Below, piece after piece: positions 46,035 through 50,295 of a stretch of 50,295 nt of DNA (within the stretch, counting starts at the first letter, position 1; each line of letters begins with the position of its first letter). Where the stretch lies: assembly GCA_003833135.1 (NCBI GenBank), contig QZLH01000958.1:1-50295 (forward strand), written 5' to 3'. Source of the DNA: Oehlia diaphana. Its lineage: Eukaryota; Glomeromycota; Glomeromycetes; Glomerales; Glomeraceae. The position numbers and the translations under genes were made by a program. The notes under the pieces are model-generated. The model was not told where the DNA came from. It did not search any database and saw only the letters and a list, made by a program, of their open reading frames with translations.

Positions 46035-46400
46035 AAATTTCAGGCTATTTCAATCGTAACCTGATCAGATCCACGTGACGAAATTTTCATCTCAGATACT
46101 ACTGGGATACCATCCTGAAGAGCATTTCAACAATTGAGATAATAAGTTCATTCTCCACAATATTCACCAGAACCCATTCTACTATATTATTCCATATACT
46201 TTTTTCTTTATGATCTCTTTGCAAATAGGGCAGGCATTTTGCTGAATTATTAACATTAAATCTGTCACCACGTTCGTCATTATCTCTTAAAGATAGATGA
46301 GGAAACTGCTCTGCACCAACCCAATGATATGTTTTCGTTTTCTTCTGGGTCATCAGGTAAAATAGGAAGTCAGGATTTGTTAGATGATATTACCTGATGG
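46035..46400 (-). pseudogene. Unrecognised coding relic
   Basis: The minus strand is open from about 46400 (YHLTNPDFLFYLMTQKKTKT, then HWVGAEQFPHLSLRDNDERG) to 46115 (NELIISIVEMLF). Homologous-looking sequence then continues in the next frame as DGIPVVSEMKISSRGSDQVT to a stop near 46035. A one-step frameshift near 46115 therefore breaks it. It may be the 5' part of the gene relic just downstream. Family not recognised. Confidence 0.45.
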
Positions 46401-47040
46401 GAGGAAGATATAGATTATACATTTGCTTGAGATTTGATTTGTGTGATACTGTTGGTATCTGTACTCACCTCTACAACGGGTAATTTTCATCTTTTTTTTG
46501 TGATCGTGTAGTAACTTTTGTAGTTTTATTTGATCTTTTTTTATCTTTACGTTTGTTGGTTGACTCAGCTTTTTACCAGTAGCATAAAATACTGTATATT
46601 GTCTTTTATAAAAAACTTGATTTAAAAATCGAGATAATACTTAAATTAAGGCGCAACTACTCCTGAGATGGTGATGATTACGTCGAATATGATAATAATG
46701 ATGATAATGAGTCTTTGGTACGAAATCTAGAAAATCATTTGAACGACTGACACAAAACCGACAGCAAAATCTTTGACACTTCAGATTTTTTTTTTTAAGT
46801 AAAAAAAAAAAAAAATCAGATGGGGGATTGATTTCGCCAAATATATTCAAAAACTTCCACTATGGCTTCTATAAAAAACAAACATCTCCGTTAACTTTTC
46901 ATGAATTCAACATTAAAGATTACGTATTAATAAGTGTAGGATGGAAAGAAAGGGTTTTAAATATATATTAGAATTTTTTTTTTTTTTTTACTTGAAAAAA
47001 AATCTGAAGTAGGATGGAAATAAGGGGGTTTAAATATATA
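46401..47040. repeat. Spacer with a ~74-bp direct repeat
   Basis: GTAGGATGGAAAGAAAGGG and GTAGGATGGAAATAAGGGGG, each followed by TTTAAATATATA, occur near 46936 and 47010. No gene was seen. Confidence 0.5.
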
Positions 47041-47475
47041 CAGTCAGACCTCTATGTACCGATATCCTATGTACCGATAATTGCCTGTACCGATAAATTT
47101 TCTATGTCCCGTTTCACAATTAATAAAAAAATCTCGTTGTACCGATATTATATATAGTTTCACGATGTAACATGTACCGATACTTTTCTTTGCCCCTTTA
47201 TAATTAATACATGGTAAGATGTACCGATACTTTAGGTTACACTGGTATTAATTCGGGCCAACACAATAAATTTGGCCGGAATTAACATAAAGGTTCCATC
47301 CAAATCACATGATATTTTAAAAATTAGCTATCCGGAGTTTGCATAATGCTGGCAAGAATTGGATTTTGGCCCGCATGATTATGATTCACTGATGACGGTA
47401 TATGTAACGATAATTTGATCATATACCGATATATTTTCCCCAAAACAACAGTATCGGTACATAGAGGTCCGACTG
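47041..47475. mobile_element. 435-bp pogo/Tigger-like MITE
   Basis: The ends are 24-bp inverted repeats starting CAGTCAGACCTCTATGTACC (47041-47064) and its complement at 47452-47475, with one mismatch. TA lies on both sides (47039-47040, 47476-47477), the target of Tc1/mariner/pogo elements. GTACCGATA occurs six times on the plus strand (47056, 47071, 47087, 47139, 47174, 47221) and once inverted (47452). There is no coding frame. A 14-bp inverted repeat TTAATTCGGGCCAA / TTGGCCGGAATTAA (47248-47285) is nested inside. Confidence 0.8.
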
Positions 47476-47477
47476 TA

Positions 47478-47945
47478 TATGCTTCTGGAAAGTGAATATG
47501 CTTATTCTTTATGCAACTTACTGCAGAATTTGACATACTCCATAGGATTGAAAGAAATTTTCTTTTTCTAAAAACAATAACAATTAATATCCGTATTATT
47601 CTTAACAATGGTAAATGTGCTTGCTTCTATAAAATGAAAGTTTATTTACAATCCCTTAAATCTTTGAAACACTTACAAAAAAAATGACCTATTGTTTTTT
47701 GGTCTCATGACAAAGAAAAAATTTTCCATAATTGGATTAGTGGAAGTTTATAGAAATTGGCATCACCTAAACATCATATACTATCTGATTGGTTTGATTT
47801 TACTACTTTTCTAAGGAAAATTATGATTAAATTTTAATCTAATGAATTCCGGTTTTAGGTTCGTTTCTTGTAGAAGGCACCAATTGCTACCAATTATTTT
47901 GGTAGGAAGAATGGCAACGGATTATGTAGCATTTTGTTCGGGAGA
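47478..47945. other. Spacer before the third kinase-like gene
   Basis: A patch at about 47713-47815 reads KEKIFHNWISGSL, a stop, then KLASPKHHILSDWFDF. It looks like a coding relic but cannot be assigned. Confidence 0.35.
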
Positions 47946-49595
47946 ATGCGGAATTACTCAAAATTAGCAATAATCGTACGATTTCTCACTCAAGGTATAT
48001 CGGCTTTTATAGGCGGCTATCGATCTGCATGGAATTTCTTTCAATTTTTCCCGGCGATCACGCTATATATTTACATCACGCCACCAGGTAGCAAAAAAGA
48101 AACTTATATAGTGCCTGAATTTCTGAATTTTTCTTCGCTTTCTAATTGTCTAGCTAACATGCTTGGAATTACGGGCCAACTTTCATTATACGGCAACTGT
48201 CCATATTGCAAGAGGCAACGAACTACTGCAGCATGGTGCAAAACATGCGATATTGAAACTTTGAAAGAAAATTTCCGCAATTGGACTAGTGGACACTATA
48301 AGATAGATGAATTAATTAGATATACTCAACTAAATGCAAACGAGAGTATGGATTACCTAGAGTGGATTGATTTTGATCAATTTGATTTAGTTGAGAATAC
48401 TAGAAAACAAGGTGCTTATAGCTCAATTTATTCTGCAATATGGATGGAAGGTCCAGTATGGAACCTAGATGAGGAAGCCGAGGTATGGAATCGTAGTGGC
48501 CCAATTAAAGTCATACTGAAACGTTTGAATAATTCTCATAATATGAGTCAAGAATTTTTAAATCAAGTGAGCAGTCAAAATTCGATTTCAGTCGCTTACA
48601 AAAATGTTTTATTTCAGATATTGTCACCGTCGAAGTTACGATATTACGGTACATTAATGCAATATAATTAAATTTCGACGGCGGCTAATAACTTGTTAAA
48701 GTCACATCCTAATATTTGTTTTTTATTATTGTAATATTCACATTAATATAATACTTATTTCCTAATTTAATTTGAAAAGTTATTTAGATATCATAAATGC
48801 TTACAAAGTGGTGCACTTGCAGATTGTTTTGGTATAACCAAAGACCAAACATCGCATTATATGCTTGTTATGAGATATTATGATAACGGTAATTTATATT
48901 CGTTCCTTGAAGAATCCATGGGAATCATTTGTTGGAGAGATATCATAGATATATTGTGGTCAATATCGATTGGTCTTAAATTTATCCATGAGTATGATCT
49001 CGTTCATAGAAATTTGCATGGAGGGAACATATTGGTTGAAAGTGAAATGGGTTCGATTGTTGCTAAAATCGCAGATACCGGATTATACGGGCCTGTTGAT
49101 AAACAAATATCGTTTCAACAAATTTATGGTGTAGTACCTTTTATTGCTCCAGAGATCTTTAGTGGAAATAAGTTAACCAAAGCATCTGATATTTATAGCT
49201 TTGGTATGATCATGTGGATGTTATCGTCTGGTGTACGTCCTTACTTTGACAAACCCCATGATAAGCAACTTATTCGAGAAATATGCTCAGGATTAAGACC
49301 AAATGTTGTAAGTGGAACTCCACCTGTTTTTAATAAACTAATGTCACAATGTTTAGATGCCAATCCATCAAATAGACCAACAGCATCCAAAATTTGCGAG
49401 TGTTTAGAAGATTGGGTCTCAGCAGTTTGCGATAATCCTAATACATCCGATTTATTAGAACAATTTGATACTGCTGAAGAAATTAAATTCACAAATTTAG
49501 AGAGATTAAATTATAATATTTTACCGTGTCACGAAAAAGCCATATATTATAGCCGTCCATTAGATCCCATTATTAATATCGAATCTTCAACTTAA
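47946..49595 (+). CDS. Kinase-like protein, probable pseudokinase
   Basis: The ATG at 47946 is the first in frame. Exon 1 runs to 48566, then a 51-bp intron (GTGAGC...CAG, 48567-48617). The link to the last exon (48788-49595) needs a frame change. A 17-nt microexon (48618-48634, weak GTTACG donor) solves it but is uncertain. About 481 aa. Residues 1-50 contain hydrophobic stretches (FFQFFPAITLYIYI), a possible membrane anchor not seen in the relatives here. The cysteine module is C85-x2-C88 / C98-x2-C101, then NWTSG and LEWI. The kinase domain is degraded at key sites: the Gly loop reads KQGAYS, HRD is HRN (codons from 49005), and DFG is DTG. Lys192 (VILKRL), GVVPFIAPEIF and SDIYSFGMIMW remain. 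Likely an inactive signalling protein. Its codon use and GC are slightly richer than those of the AT-rich paralogue at 25640. Confidence 0.8.
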
Positions 49596-50195
49596 CTTTT
49601 CTAGAAAAACGTGATATTATTTTTTTCGTAGATTTAAATATGTGTTTGCCATACAATATGAAATTCTTTAATTTTAATTAATTCGATGTTGTTTATTCAT
49701 TACAGCCGTAAACACCATTTCTTTTTTTTTATTTCTTTACATCACGAACTTTTTTTTAAAAAAATAATAATTCGTTAATTATCGTTTTCGTTAACTGGAC
49801 TAACAAAATCCGGTTATTATTATATTAGCTAACGTATTTATTTCCGAAAGTTATTAGTAATTCGCTGAGTATTTAGTATTATGTAATTTACTATTATGCG
49901 TGTGTTTTTTTCATAAAAATGTGTAGATTTTTCAAATAAATTTAAATTTTCGAATTTATGCTCAATGACTAAGCTATTTCTATCATTTTTTTTAGATTTT
50001 TCTTTACATTTATCAAGATGTCTTTTGATAGTTAAGTGAAAGTGAGGGTGAGGGTTGAAAAATTGATAAATCGCGGAACGACGGTGGCAAAATGTTTTGA
50101 ATTTGTAAATTATTCCCTATAAAGAAATTTATTCACAGAATTTATAGCCTCAAAAAACATGAAATTATCCAAATTGCTTAGATTTTTAGGGTTAC
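49596..50195. other. 3' flank of the third kinase-like gene
   Basis: AT-rich. GTGAGGGTTGAAAAA near 50049 is shared with the 3' regions of the tandem kinase copies (36940, 40672). No gene was seen. Confidence 0.4.
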
Positions 50196-50199
50196 AGTA

Positions 50200-50295
50200 C
50201 GATTTCCTGAATGCCTTTTTCCTGAATATCTCTTTTCCTGAAGTCATTTGCCTGAATGCCAAATTTCTGAATTGAACATTTTCCCGAAATATACA
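50200..50295. repeat. TTTCCTGAATGCC minisatellite (runs off the window)
   Basis: About six ~16-bp units such as TTTCCTGAATGCC, TTTTCCTGAAGTCA and TTGCCTGAATGCC, continuing beyond the end. The design is the same as the 31.9-kb array, with a different core word. Confidence 0.65.

Noticed and set aside
47324..47608. 94-codon minus-strand frame
   Set aside because: Overlaps the end of the pogo-like MITE and shows no protein features.
1..50295. tRNA, snRNA, CRISPR or ribosome-binding sites
   Set aside because: No B-box-type GGTTCGAATCC with a cloverleaf, no U6-like start and no spaced identical repeats were found; the window is eukaryotic.

Overview
The window looks like the nuclear genome of an arbuscular mycorrhizal fungus (Glomeromycotina), most likely Rhizophagus or a close relative. 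The evidence is the very AT-rich, homopolymer-laden sequence, many short introns (about 50-150 bp), and above all several members of a fungal kinase-like family. Its signature is Y-G-x-C-x2-C ... W-C-x2-C ... N-W-T-S-G ... L-E-W-I followed by a tyrosine-kinase-like domain. I recall this family, together with orphan F-box proteins, as heavily expanded in Rhizophagus. No rRNA, tRNA or CRISPR was seen.

Layout. 0.7-3.3 kb: a five-exon SAM-dependent methyltransferase and a small two-exon membrane protein whose promoter carries an inverted pair of MluI-box (ACGCGT) sites. 3.3-10.6 kb: accessory DNA with broken coding relics, a ~540 bp pyrimidine tract, two small inverted-repeat elements, and a tiny spliced gene (8467-8684) for a predicted secreted 43-residue cysteine-rich peptide that is too short for a normal ORF scan. 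10.6-14.1 kb: a protein built from three nearly identical 59-residue Cys4 finger modules, a Ty3/gypsy integrase scrap, and an intact F-box protein. 14.1-25.6 kb: gene-poor, with a dead Tc1/mariner transposase, palindromic elements, homopolymers and an assembly gap (24679-25301).

25.6-28.1 kb: a large intronless kinase-like gene with a Ser-rich N-terminal extension and no catalytic Asp in its HRD motif. 28.1-34.2 kb: satellites, a minus-strand kinase relic and unusual minisatellites. 34.3-42.1 kb: a ~3.6 kb tandem segmental duplication. The first kinase copy is dead (frameshifts, lost TATA box); the second (38291-40200, six exons) is intact and keeps all catalytic residues. 42.9-46.4 kb: relics of a SAM-domain-like gene and of an unrecognised minus-strand gene whose last exon is split by a 144-bp hAT-like element with an 8-bp target duplication. 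47.0-47.5 kb: a 435-bp pogo/Tigger-like element flanked by TA. 47.9-49.6 kb: a third kinase-like gene, again lacking the HRD Asp, with a degraded Gly loop and DTG in place of DFG.

The genes do not form an operon-like pathway. The window reads as an accessory, repeat-driven region in which kinase-like signalling genes are duplicated, killed, or turned into probable pseudokinases. The most interesting single items are the secreted micro-peptide gene, the recent internal triplication of the finger protein, the two pseudokinases, and the dyad-unit minisatellite found at three sites. All assignments come from reading the sequence; no database search was run.
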